NCBI RefSeq assembly: GCF_023667495.1
Contig: NZ_JAMOZL010000006.1
Span: 186,001 to 250,000 of the forward strand
Source of the DNA: Dyadobacter sp. MSC1_007
GTDB taxonomy: Bacteria; Bacteroidota; Bacteroidia; Cytophagales; Spirosomataceae
Direction of reading: 5' to 3'
Length of the DNA: 64,000 nt
Shown: positions 53,027 through 60,777 of the stretch, one piece after another
Position numbering within the stretch: position 1 is the first letter of the stretch
Layout of the letters: each line of letters begins with the position of its first letter
Notes under the pieces: generated by a model
The model's database searches: none
Told to the model about the DNA's origin: nothing
What the model saw: only the letters and a program-made list of their open reading frames with translations
Made by a program: the position numbers and the translations under genes

Positions 53027-54109
53027 ATGAAAATCAAATTGTTAGCCCTCATCATGCTTGTCGCTGGCCTTAATGCCTTCGCGCAGACAAAGACAAGGAA
53101 CGTGGTCATGATCTCCGTTGACGGTTATCGCTGGCAGGAGATCTTCCGGGGCGCTGATTCAGCGCTGTTTTTTAATAAGAAATACCATCATCAGGATTCC
53201 GCAGCATTGGCTGGGAAGTTTTGGGATAAAACAGCTAGCGCCCGCAGAAGCAAGCTGATGCCTTTTTTCTGGAACACCATCGCTTCGAAGGGGCAACTTT
53301 ACGGCAATCGCGACCTGGGTAACCTCGTGAATGTGCGGAACAAATATTGGTTTTCGTACCCCGGCCGCAGCGAAACGCTTTGTGGCTTTTACGACGAGAA
53401 GATCAACAGCAACGACTATCCGAATAATCCGAACGAGAATGTCCTTGAGTTTTTTAACAAACAAAAGGGAATGGAAGGTAAGGTCGTAACATTTGCCTCC
53501 TGGGACGCATTATCGCGCATACTGAACCGCGACCGGAACAAAATGCTGGTGAATATCCCGGGAGAGCGCGTGACTGCCGGTAAACTCACCGATGCACAGG
53601 TTTTGGCCAATGAACTGCAAGGTTACCTGCCTCATTATTTTGGAACTTCAGTGCGTTTCGATGCACATACTTATGCGCTCGCGAAGGCGTATGTACTTGC
53701 AAATCATCCCCGTGTCCTGCACATCGATTTTTCTGATACCGATGAATTCGGGCATCACGGCGAATATGATTCTTTCCTCGATGGCGCCCATTATGTAGAT
53801 GCGATGACCGCTTCGCTTTGGAATACAATGCAAAATGACCCTTTTTATAAGGATAACACCACATTCATCATTTACCCCGATCACGGACGCGGTACCGGTG
53901 ACAAATGGACAAGTCACGGAACGTCGGCGCCCGGTTCCAACGAAACCTGGATGGCGATCATCGGTCCGGACACTCCGGCAACCGGCGAAATGAAGAACAA
54001 ATCCCAGATCTACCAAGACCAGTTCGCACAATCGGTAGCGCAGCTTATGGGTCTCAAATTCACAGCCAATCACCCGGTAGGGGAGGCGGTTAAGAGTGTG
54101 TTTAAATAA
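53027..54109 (+). CDS. Secreted alkaline-phosphatase-superfamily protein
   Basis: 360 residues from the ATG at 53027; signal peptide ends near residue 18 (GLNAFAQ). The fold is that of type I phosphodiesterase/phosphoglyceromutase-like enzymes: RNVVMISVDGYRWQEIFRGAD (metal Asp), VLHIDFSDTDEFGHHGEYDSFLDGAHYVDAM (second metal site) and TFIIYPDHGRGTGDKWTSHG (third). The residue usually serving as nucleophile is not obvious by eye. Likely periplasmic phosphate-ester or sulphate-ester hydrolase. It stands alone. Confidence 0.85.
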   Translation: MKIKLLALIMLVAGLNAFAQTKTRNVVMISVDGYRWQEIFRGADSALFFNKKYHHQDSAALAGKFWDKTASARRSKLMPFFWNTIASKGQLYGNRDLGNLVNVRNKYWFSYPGRSETLCGFYDEKINSNDYPNNPNENVLEFFNKQKGMEGKVVTFASWDALSRILNRDRNKMLVNIPGERVTAGKLTDAQVLANELQGYLPHYFGTSVRFDAHTYALAKAYVLANHPRVLHIDFSDTDEFGHHGEYDSFLDGAHYVDAMTASLWNTMQNDPFYKDNTTFIIYPDHGRGTGDKWTSHGTSAPGSNETWMAIIGPDTPATGEMKNKSQIYQDQFAQSVAQLMGLKFTANHPVGEAVKSVFK

Positions 54110-54169
54110 ATGCAGCAATTAATGCCAAATGAGCAGTGAAAGGCTTTCTCTTGAAAAACTCATAAAAAG

Positions 54170-54202
54170 TTGAGCGATTTCAATGCCAATTGTGTTATTT
54201 TG
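54170..54202 (+). promoter_or_regulatory. Possible promoter of the small-ORF/GNAT pair
   Basis: TTG (54170-54172) and TTATTTTG (54195-54202) are 22 bp apart; the -7 box is close to but not exactly TAnnTTTG. The predicted transcript starts ~25 bp before the small ORF. Confidence 0.35.
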
Positions 54203-54232
54203 AGATAATTACTTTTTTGAGCTAAGATCATT

Positions 54233-54388
54233 ATGAAATACACAGGTAATACGATTTCGAAGCCAGTGGTAGGTAAAGAGGCGAAAGCACTCTTAAAAGC
54301 ACTAAATTCGGGCGGCTATGTGGCCAACGACGAAGCCGTAGCTACCGCCAAACGCATTGCAGAGAGAATACACAAACAACAAAAATGA
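54233..54388 (+). CDS. 51-residue protein coupled to a GNAT, candidate antitoxin
   Basis: ATG at 54233, TGA at 54386-54388. The product begins MKYTGNTISKPVVGKEAKAL and ends in a basic helix (AVATAKRIAERIHKQQK). The TGA overlaps the ATG of the GNAT gene (ATGA), so translation is coupled. The predicted order is a short strand segment, a helix (GKEAKALLKALNSGG) and a second helix, which would suit a small DNA- or toxin-binding protein. It is not a recognisable ribbon-helix-helix DUF1778 antitoxin. Antitoxin role is inferred from gene order, size and the nature of the partner. Confidence 0.6.
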   Translation: MKYTGNTISKPVVGKEAKALLKALNSGGYVANDEAVATAKRIAERIHKQQK

Positions 54389-54975
54389 TGTCTCAACCCA
54401 GGTTCGAGGGAATAGATTTTTCAGAATTTGATGTAAAAGAAATGAACCCTGACTTAGACGATCTAGGTCAGGGTTTTAAGTGTTTAAGAAATGATTTTGC
54501 GACATACATAAAAGGAAAGAAAATCAGGACCGAATGTAAGTCTCTGACGAGTAAATGTTGGGTTATTGAGTGTGAAGGGAAAATTGCGGGATACATCACA
54601 TTGATGGCTGATAAACTCACTACCGAACTTCAATTACTAAAAAATGAAGGTGTGGGTTACAAGACTTTTCCCGCTGTCAAAATCGGTTGGCTCGCTGCCG
54701 ACAAAAGGGCACGAGGTGCGGGTAGGCGGTTGCTAGAATGGGCACTCGAATATGTGACAACAGACTTGATTCATCGCCTGGGCATCCGTTTCATCACCGT
54801 AGACGCGCTTTATGACCCGGATACCGGTTACGATATCGCCAGATATTACGAACGATTTGGTTTTAAGCATGTTGATCCTTCGGAAACCACACCGCCAAGC
54901 GGAAATTTCAGAACTATGTATTTTGATATTAAGGTGGTACTGGAAGAGCTGAATGCGCTAAGAGCAGATAAATAA
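54385..54975 (+). CDS. GNAT acetyltransferase, similar to GNAT toxins
   Basis: 196 residues. The core FPAVKIGWLAADKRARGAGRRLLEWALEYV (acetyl-CoA loop RARGAGRR), the following LGIRFITVDALYDPDTGYDIARYYERFGFKHV and the C-terminal FRTMYFDIK follow the layout of TacT/AtaT/KacT GNAT toxins, which acetylate the amino group of charged tRNA. The N-terminal ~60 residues (FDVKEMNPDLDDLGQGFKCLRNDFATYIKG) also suit that group. Tyr in YYERFGF is the usual general-acid position. The partner small ORF overlaps by 4 bp. Toxin activity is not shown. Confidence 0.8.
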   Translation: MMSQPRFEGIDFSEFDVKEMNPDLDDLGQGFKCLRNDFATYIKGKKIRTECKSLTSKCWVIECEGKIAGYITLMADKLTTELQLLKNEGVGYKTFPAVKIGWLAADKRARGAGRRLLEWALEYVTTDLIHRLGIRFITVDALYDPDTGYDIARYYERFGFKHVDPSETTPPSGNFRTMYFDIKVVLEELNALRADK

Positions 54976-55032
54976 TTAGTCAATTTGGCGCAAACGGCAT
55001 TATTTAACATTTACTTGACGTTAAGAAATGGC

Positions 55033-55040
55033 TATTTTTG
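55033..55040 (+). promoter_or_regulatory. -7 element of the metallophosphoesterase gene
   Basis: TATTTTTG fits TAnnTTTG, 75 bp before the ATG. A TTG at 55015-55017 is upstream, though its spacing (15 bp) is short. Confidence 0.35.
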
Positions 55041-55114
55041 CTACTTGCCAAGGTCAGCGACATCGCTGTCATATTAATAATACCCCAAAAGGCTGGAAAT
55101 AGCAGCCAAGCGTA

Positions 55115-56242
55115 ATGAAATCAAATTTGCCTCGTAAATTCAGTAAGCCGGTCTTTAAAAAAGACGTTCCCGACGATACTTTCAAGTTCCAACCTGTTCC
55201 AAAAGCATCCGGAAAATACCCCTACCGTTTAAATCTGGAAGATATTCATGCCGTGCCCGACCAGAATAAACTGGCGTTTCACATGCTGGGCGATACCGGT
55301 AGCATTCGCACACCCAGCTTTCAAAAACTGGTGGTCGGCGAGATGGTCCGGCAATATATAGCTGCGGACGAGCCAGGGTATGAGCCGCAGTTCTTATACC
55401 ATCTGGGCGATATCGTCTACAACTTCGGTGAGGCGAGCGAATACCAACGCCAGTTTTTTGAACCCTATGCCAAATATCCCGGACCGATTTTCGCGATCCC
55501 CGGCAATCACGACAGCGATATCAACCCCGATAGTCGGAATAAATATCACAGTCTGGATGCATTCAGGGCCGTTTTTTGTGACACGGAACGGCGGACGGTA
55601 TCATTCAGCGGTAATGCTGAGCGGAAAAGTATGGTCCAGCCGAATGTGTACTGGACGCTCGTTACGCCGCTGGCGCATATCATTGGTATGTATAGTAACG
55701 TCACGAAGTTTGGAGTCGTGACAGAGCAACAGCGTAACTGGCTAATTAATGAGCTAAGTAATGCAGATCGGGAGCAACCGGAAAAAGCGGTGATTTTATG
55801 TCTGCACCACTCGCCCTATTCTGCGGATATTAACCACGGTGCCAGCATCCCGATGATCGAAATGCTGGAAGGGGTGTTTGCCGAAACCGGCATTTATCCT
55901 GATATCGTTTTAAGCGGGCATGTTCATAATTACCAGCGTTTCAGCCGGCATTATCGCGACGGCAGGGTATTGCCTTTTATTGTAGCCGGAAGTGGCGGAT
56001 ACGACGAGCTGCACCCTGTTGCATATACCAGCGATCACCGTTTTACCAGTAATAACCCACTATTCGACGGCGTGAACCTGGAAACCAGCTGCGATACCAA
56101 GCACGGTTTTCTGAAAGTACTGCTCGAAAGGCAAACGGATGGACTGTTCCTGACTGTTGAATTTTATACCTTACCCCACGAGCAACGCATCGATGAAGGC
56201 ATGAAAGCAGTGATGGAAGACAAGCTGGTTCTGAAAATCTGA
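55115..56242 (+). CDS. Calcineurin-like metallophosphoesterase
   Basis: 375 residues without a signal peptide. The dinuclear-metal motifs are in order: FHMLGDTGS (~55, in place of D-x-H), YHLGDIVYNFGE (~92, G-D), IFAIPGNHDSD (~130, G-N-H-D), LCLHHSPYS (~230) and VLSGHVHNYQRF (~270, G-H-x-H). It is a cytosolic phosphoesterase of unknown substrate; the insert SIRTPSFQKLVVGEMVRQY is like that of purple-acid-phosphatase-type relatives. It is monocistronic and converges on the LytTR gene with an 17-bp gap. Confidence 0.9.
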   Translation: MKSNLPRKFSKPVFKKDVPDDTFKFQPVPKASGKYPYRLNLEDIHAVPDQNKLAFHMLGDTGSIRTPSFQKLVVGEMVRQYIAADEPGYEPQFLYHLGDIVYNFGEASEYQRQFFEPYAKYPGPIFAIPGNHDSDINPDSRNKYHSLDAFRAVFCDTERRTVSFSGNAERKSMVQPNVYWTLVTPLAHIIGMYSNVTKFGVVTEQQRNWLINELSNADREQPEKAVILCLHHSPYSADINHGASIPMIEMLEGVFAETGIYPDIVLSGHVHNYQRFSRHYRDGRVLPFIVAGSGGYDELHPVAYTSDHRFTSNNPLFDGVNLETSCDTKHGFLKVLLERQTDGLFLTVEFYTLPHEQRIDEGMKAVMEDKLVLKI

Positions 56243-56259
56243 GGCACTACTAACGTTGC

Positions 56260-57042
56260 TTATTTGCCCATCCATAGTTTGAAATCACTTACTTTTTCCC
56301 TGCTGACGAGTGCTTCCTTATGATGTGCTGGGCGCAATGCCAGCGCCAGACGGTTCCCGAAATAGGGATCAATCTTTTCAACGGATTTATGCGTCACCAT
56401 CATTCCCCGGTTAATCCTGAAAAAACGGGCGGGATCGAGGACTTCGGCAAGCTCGTCGAGGGTGTAGTCGACCAGCATTTTCTGGTTTGAATCAGTCATG
56501 AAGAAGCTGTAACGGTCGTCCGTAAAGAAATAGGCGATTTCGCCTACTTCAATTGAGAGCATTTTTTGCCCTTGTTTGACCAGGAAACGCTGCCGGTATT
56601 CAACAGGAGCGGCCTTCTTGAAATCTTCCAACAGTTTGCGAATGCCTTCCAGCGAATCGTTTGACGGCTGTCCTGTCATTTTTTCATACTTCTGAAGGCT
56701 CCGCTGCAAATCTTCCCTGTGGACGGGCTTCAACAGATAGTCGATACTATTAAGTTTGAAAGCCTGCAATGCATATTCATCATAACTGGTTGTGAATATA
56801 ATGGTGCTGGAAAGGTCGACGCGGTTGAAAATCTCAAAGCTCTGGCCGTCGGAAAGTTCTATATCCAGAAAAACGAGGTTGGGATCAGCATTACCTGCCT
56901 TCCGGTTTTGTGTTATCCATTCCACCGTCTGTTCGATGCTATCCGTTATCCCCGCGATCACCAATGCCGGAGCGACTTCGTTAAGCATTTTTTTGAGGCG
57001 GCGGACCGAGAGGTCTTCGTCTTCCACGATCAGTGCGTTCAT
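56260..57042 (-). CDS. LytTR-family response regulator
   Basis: 260 residues. Receiver domain ~1-120 with EDED (7-10), phosphoacceptor Asp60 (LVFLDIELSD) and LLKPVHR. A linker with KKAAPVEYRQRFLVKQGQKM leads into the LytTR DNA-binding domain (~155-258: VGEIAYFFTDDRYSFFMTD, YTLDELAEVLDPARFFRINRGMMVTHKSVEKI). It is 4 bp after the kinase gene 57047-58156 and probably serves both kinases upstream. Confidence 0.93.
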   Translation of the reverse strand: MNALIVEDEDLSVRRLKKMLNEVAPALVIAGITDSIEQTVEWITQNRKAGNADPNLVFLDIELSDGQSFEIFNRVDLSSTIIFTTSYDEYALQAFKLNSIDYLLKPVHREDLQRSLQKYEKMTGQPSNDSLEGIRKLLEDFKKAAPVEYRQRFLVKQGQKMLSIEVGEIAYFFTDDRYSFFMTDSNQKMLVDYTLDELAEVLDPARFFRINRGMMVTHKSVEKIDPYFGNRLALALRPAHHKEALVSREKVSDFKLWMGK

Positions 57043-57046
57043 ATTT

Positions 57047-58156
57047 TCAAGATATAAGTGGTAATGTTACCGTGAAAAATTCGTGATTACTTTCAATAAC
57101 AGGCTGGGGGAGGCCCGGCTGGTAAGTGCCAAGCAATTTATATTTCGTAAGGATGTTTTCCAGCCCAACCTGTGTTGATTCAATGTTTTCCGCCCCTGCC
57201 GTCAGACTCTTTTTTTGCAGGTTATTTCTGACCATCAGCTGTCCATCCACTGTGCTGAGGATGAAAATACTAAGGGGCCTGCTAGCCCTGATCACATTGT
57301 GTTTTACGGCGTTTTCTACGAGCAACTGCAATGTCAGCGGGGGGATCCTGTATTCCAAAAAAATGTCCTCAACGTGCACATAGAGTTTCATCCCGTCGCC
57401 GTATCTGGTTTTGAGTAAATGGCCATATGATTGGATAAACGAAAGCTCTTTGCGCAGCGTCGTCAGCTGGCTGAAATCCCCCTCGTCAACCGATGAATGG
57501 TTGGTCTGTAGCAGATAGCGGTATACCCGGGCCATTTCATCTACAAACTGCTCCGCTTTTTCCTGATCCTCGCCGATCAGCGCCGACAGAGAATTGAGTG
57601 TGTTGAACAGAAAGTGCGGACTAATCTGCGCTTTCAGGCTTTCGAGCTGGCCGTTCACATTTTCCTTCATCAATCGTTCCTTATTCACTTCAAATTGCCG
57701 CCAGCGGTTGATCGCATGGAACGTTTCGAGAATACCCGTTGTCAGGAACGCTGCCCCGAGATTTATTATGTAAACTATTAAAACCGTTTGCAGGTCGAGC
57801 GTTGAGCGGAACAGGCCGAGCCCTATGTACAGCCAGGAAACCAAAACCAGGGCGAAAGCAGACAGCAGTGCATGTGCCGACAAACAAATGGCTATTCTTT
57901 TTAATGTCTGGTCCAGTCCCGCGTATTTCGCTGCGATCCTGGCATTCATGCGCGAATGCACGGCAAAACTGATCGACAGGATAATGCCGTTGAGAAGCGT
58001 AGCGCCAATGAAGATCCCGGTTTCGGTAAAGTAATGCGGCCCGACCACAAAATAATTGAAAAGCAGCAGGAATGGCGGCATCGTCAGCGCGAACGACCAG
58101 CGGCGCTGCGATGGGGATATTCCTGGAAGTTTTTCAAACAAGCTCTCTTTCATCAT
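57047..58156 (-). CDS. LytS-type sensor histidine kinase A
   Basis: 369 residues (start ATGATG; the second ATG is possible). Four transmembrane helices in ~18-155, with the second and third joined by a basic loop. The His_kinase region is LMKENVNGQLESLKAQISPHFLFNTLNSLSALIGEDQEKAEQFVDEMARVYRYLLQTN (His in SPHFLFN, ~185), and the HATPase part IPPLTLQLLVENAVKHNVIRASRPLSIF. It is the immediate partner of the LytTR gene 4 bp downstream. Very similar in layout to kinase B. Confidence 0.92.
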   Translation of the reverse strand: MMKESLFEKLPGISPSQRRWSFALTMPPFLLLFNYFVVGPHYFTETGIFIGATLLNGIILSISFAVHSRMNARIAAKYAGLDQTLKRIAICLSAHALLSAFALVLVSWLYIGLGLFRSTLDLQTVLIVYIINLGAAFLTTGILETFHAINRWRQFEVNKERLMKENVNGQLESLKAQISPHFLFNTLNSLSALIGEDQEKAEQFVDEMARVYRYLLQTNHSSVDEGDFSQLTTLRKELSFIQSYGHLLKTRYGDGMKLYVHVEDIFLEYRIPPLTLQLLVENAVKHNVIRASRPLSIFILSTVDGQLMVRNNLQKKSLTAGAENIESTQVGLENILTKYKLLGTYQPGLPQPVIESNHEFFTVTLPLIS

Positions 58157-58194
58157 AGTGGGCCGACCGTCTCAACCCGCAGTCTGGTTGTGTT

Positions 58195-58228
58195 CAAAAG
58201 TAGGACAATGCCTGGAAAAGAATGACAA
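58195..58228 (-). promoter_or_regulatory. Promoter of kinase A
   Basis: On the minus strand TTG (58226-58228) is followed after 23 bp by TACTTTTG (58195-58202), matching the Bacteroidota consensus; the start codon is 39 bp further on. The TTG lies in the left arm of the 11-bp inverted repeat described separately. Confidence 0.5.
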
Positions 58229-58273
58229 CAAATTGTACCAATTGCATATTTACCGGCATGAATTGTCATTCTT
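58218..58273. promoter_or_regulatory. 11-bp perfect inverted repeat between the two kinase genes
   Basis: AAGAATGACAA (58218-58228) is the exact complement of TTGTCATTCTT (58263-58273), 34 bp apart. The left arm covers the -33 box of kinase A. It is a likely binding site for a dimeric regulator, possibly the LytTR protein itself. Confidence 0.55.
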
Positions 58274-58293
58274 CCCACCACCGTAAAATAAGA

Positions 58294-59331
58294 TTATTCT
58301 GAATGCGTGAGCAACGGAATGGTTACCGTAAAAATGCCTCCCGATTGTTCCACAACCACCTCGCGCGACGTAAGTGTCTCATACTTGGCGGCAAGTCCGC
58401 GAAGCCCCACATTAGTGGCCGACAGCGTGCGATGCCTGGCCTGAATGTCGTTGGTAATCCTCAGGCTCCTGTCCTCGGTGAGTTCGATGCGCACGATCAG
58501 GGGCTTGGAAGCTGATAATGTATTGTAGTGAATGGCGTTGTCGACCAGTACCTGAAGGGAAAGTGGAGGAAGCAGCAAATCCTGCGGCGCCGACGATGGC
58601 TGGATGATCTGGAGGCCATCCTGATACCGGACTTTCAGCAATCTTGCCAAAACGGTCAGGAAAGTAAGCTCAGTCTGGAGCGGGACAAGTTCTGTCTTAG
58701 CGGCTTGCAGCATGTAACGATAAATCCTGGCGAGATCTTCGACGAAGTCCTCCGCCTGTTGCTGATCAGCGCCGATCAGTGACGACAATGTATTGAGGCT
58801 ATTGAACAAAAAATGCGGGTTAACCTGCCCTTTGAGTGCATCAAACTGGTTTTGCAATGCAAGTCTTTCCAGCTTTTCAATTTCCGCCTGGTTTTTTCTC
58901 CATTGTTCGAGTGAATAAAAGAGGCCCAGGACGGCACAAATAAATATGTCAACGACAATCCCGGCTATCATCACCGGTATGACCGTTCCAAGATCCATCG
59001 TCACGGCCAGTTGCGGTAGAATGCTGTAAGCCCAAACCATGAACCCCGAAAGCAGGCTGATCAGCAGACCGACGAGCAGGAGCATGGCTGTCAACCTCCG
59101 GACTGTCTGGTCTACGCGGGGAAAGCGCGCGATGACATCCCTGACGGTAATGGTGATCGCAATCACGTAAATCCAGTAGCACGTAACCCCAAGGACCGTG
59201 GTGACGAAAAAGACGTGCGGATCGGTGAAATAGCTTTTTCCTGCGAAGTAAGAATTTATTGCAAGCAGAAAAACCGGCATTACGGCGGTATGGTACCACC
59301 ACTCATATCTCGAAAAGAAGGTGGGTTTCAT
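58294..59331 (-). CDS. LytS-type sensor histidine kinase B
   Basis: 345 residues from the ATG at 59329-59331 (a TTG three codons upstream is not preferred). Four transmembrane helices (~12-140), then EKLERLALQNQFDALKGQVNPHFLFNSLNTLSSLIGADQQQAEDFVEDLARIYRYMLQAAKT (His in NPHFLFN) and LLPPLSLQVLVDNAIHYNTLSASKPLIV, where the usual ENAxKH reads DNAIHYN. The last part is VGLRGLAAKYETL. Divergence at the N box is mild. There is no response regulator directly after it, so it may signal through the LytTR protein at 56260. Confidence 0.9.
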   Translation of the reverse strand: MKPTFFSRYEWWYHTAVMPVFLLAINSYFAGKSYFTDPHVFFVTTVLGVTCYWIYVIAITITVRDVIARFPRVDQTVRRLTAMLLLVGLLISLLSGFMVWAYSILPQLAVTMDLGTVIPVMIAGIVVDIFICAVLGLFYSLEQWRKNQAEIEKLERLALQNQFDALKGQVNPHFLFNSLNTLSSLIGADQQQAEDFVEDLARIYRYMLQAAKTELVPLQTELTFLTVLARLLKVRYQDGLQIIQPSSAPQDLLLPPLSLQVLVDNAIHYNTLSASKPLIVRIELTEDRSLRITNDIQARHRTLSATNVGLRGLAAKYETLTSREVVVEQSGGIFTVTIPLLTHSE

Positions 59332-59489
59332 GTATTTCAATAGAGAAAAGGGATAACGCCGGCAAAATAAAACAAAAGGCTACTCATTTTTCATTAATCT
59401 CAGCAAATATCCGCCTGGACGCACCATATGGAGCTGCCACGGGCTTTGGTTATCTTATAATAAAATGTTGTCGATCCATTCGGCGTCTA

Positions 59490-59768
59490 TTATAATGCGT
59501 TCGAAACCAAATCGTTGGCGAAGTTGATATAACTTTTGTCGGTCTGCAAGTCATTGTATTCCGTCGCAATTACCAGTACAGGTCACGGGAACTTGCGCGT
59601 GCCTGCTGTACGCGCGAGGTAACCGGCCCGTTTGCTGACATAGCGTGCCTAATACAATTCCTTCGTCTCTGTTTTTCGTGGATAATCGGAAAGCTTAGGA
59701 ATGGACAAAGTTTCAAAGGTGTCGATCCCTTCATACGGGATAGTGATAAAATGCTGCCGATGGTTAAC
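59490..59768 (-). pseudogene. Decayed gene remnant with two in-frame stops
   Basis: One minus-strand frame reads VNHRQHFITIPYEGIDTFE and then TLSIPKLSDYPRKTETKELY, stop, ARYVSKRAGYLARTAGTRKFP, stop, PVLVIATEYNDLQTDKSYIN and a final FANDLVSNAL before TAA. The composition is protein-like throughout, including across the TAG and TGA stops, so it looks like the C-terminal part of a former gene. Family not recognised. The intact overlapping frame on the same strand (59570-59776) is low-complexity and taken as spurious. Confidence 0.5.
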
Positions 59769-60226
59769 TCAGACATTATGATATTAATGGTTACTTAGTA
59801 ACTATTTCTACGCGCCGAAACTTGATGTCAATTGCATTTTAATGCCCGGTATTCTGTATTTATTAACTGTTCCCGTTGGATTTTCAGCACCAATTATTTT
59901 CAGATTTGACTTCATGCCAATTGTTATGTTTATTCCAATTGATCGGCGCTAACTTGTAACCGTTCGGAACTTTTTGTCACAGGCGCATTGCAGACGGATG
60001 GCGCTCAGATCACTGCGGGGGCTGCAATGTAGTGAATTAGGGTTTCTGGAAAAGGAGTTCAATAATGCAAGTGGCGTTTATTGCTGGTCAAATGCCGGGT
60101 AGAGATTTTCGGGTTTTTAATTAAAAAGTAATTGAAAAGAAAGAACAATTTCAAACTGATAAAATTAAGAGTGGGACTAGTCTTTTATTTATTAAAAAAA
60201 GTATTTTAATAAAATGTTAAGTTCAT

Positions 60227-60234
60227 TACTTTTG
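60227..60234 (+). promoter_or_regulatory. -7 element of the AT-hook protein gene
   Basis: TACTTTTG fits TAnnTTTG and lies 38 bp before the ATG in an AT-rich tract. The -33 region is a weak TTTT stretch. Confidence 0.45.
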
Positions 60235-60271
60235 CCACAGTAATAATCCACCAGCAACCCGTTGTTAATTT

Positions 60272-60739
60272 ATGAAAGCAAGAGCGATTAAATTCTTTTC
60301 TCCCGAGGAGAATGTTTCGGTAACGAAAAAGCCGCAGGAGAAACAAAAGCCGACAGGCTACATTTCAGGCTCAGGTAAACTAGTCCTTCCTCCAAAAACA
60401 CTTGAAGAATTAGGTATCGAACCAGAAACCAGCCGATTTAAAATTGGTACGCAACAAGGAAAAAGAACGTTGAAGTACCTTTACCTCATTCCAAGTACAG
60501 AAGAAAGTGGAACGTTTTCTCTTACCAGAAGTGGCCGCGGATACTCTATCCCGCTTGAACTTATCCTTCGCAAAGGCGGTATTGATTTCGAAAACACGAA
60601 GTACATTTTTGAAATAACCCTTTTCAATTATGACGAAGGAGTTGTAGGTTATGAACTGGAACTTGGATCGGAAGAACCAAAGCCAGCATATACCGGCAAG
60701 CCTCGCGGTCGCAAGCCGAAAAGCGCATTAGTAGCTTAA
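60272..60739 (+). CDS. Small basic protein with C-terminal AT-hook-like motif
   Basis: 155 residues, no signal peptide. A middle region reads GYISGSGKLVLPPKTLEELGIEPETSRFKIGTQQGKRTLKYLYLIP, similar in cadence to AbrB-type double-psi domains, followed by SGRGYSIPLELILRKGGIDFENTKYIFEI, possibly a second copy of such a unit. The last residues contain KPRGRKPKSALVA, a GRP/GRKP AT-hook-like minor-groove motif. It may be a chromatin-associated protein; I know of no named family. Good ribosome context, own promoter and terminator. Lower G+C than its neighbours. Confidence 0.75.
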   Translation: MKARAIKFFSPEENVSVTKKPQEKQKPTGYISGSGKLVLPPKTLEELGIEPETSRFKIGTQQGKRTLKYLYLIPSTEESGTFSLTRSGRGYSIPLELILRKGGIDFENTKYIFEITLFNYDEGVVGYELELGSEEPKPAYTGKPRGRKPKSALVA

Positions 60740-60748
60740 TAAAACCCA

Positions 60749-60777
60749 GGGAGTTCCATTCAGGAACTCCCTTTTTT
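60749..60777 (+). terminator. Terminator of the AT-hook protein gene
   Basis: GGGAGTTCC (60749-60757) pairs perfectly with GGAACTCCC (60763-60771) and is followed by six T. The convergent GAF gene's stop codon lies in the T-run. Confidence 0.92.

Larger units (their letters stand above)
59332..60271. other. Long gap with no intact gene
   Basis: Contains the decayed frame at 59490-59768 (separate entry). A 36-residue hydrophobic ORF (59842-59952, MPGILYLLTVPVGFSAPIIF onward) has no ribosome site. A 19-residue ORF at 60065-60124 (MQVAFIAGQMPGRDFRVFN) is preceded by AAAGGAG at a good distance, but has no known relative. The final 100 bp are very AT-rich and carry the promoter of the gene at 60272. 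Confidence 0.5.

Noticed and set aside
59570-59776. 68-residue minus-strand ORF in the gap
   Set aside because: Another frame on the same strand is more protein-like; this one has no ribosome site or recognisable pattern.
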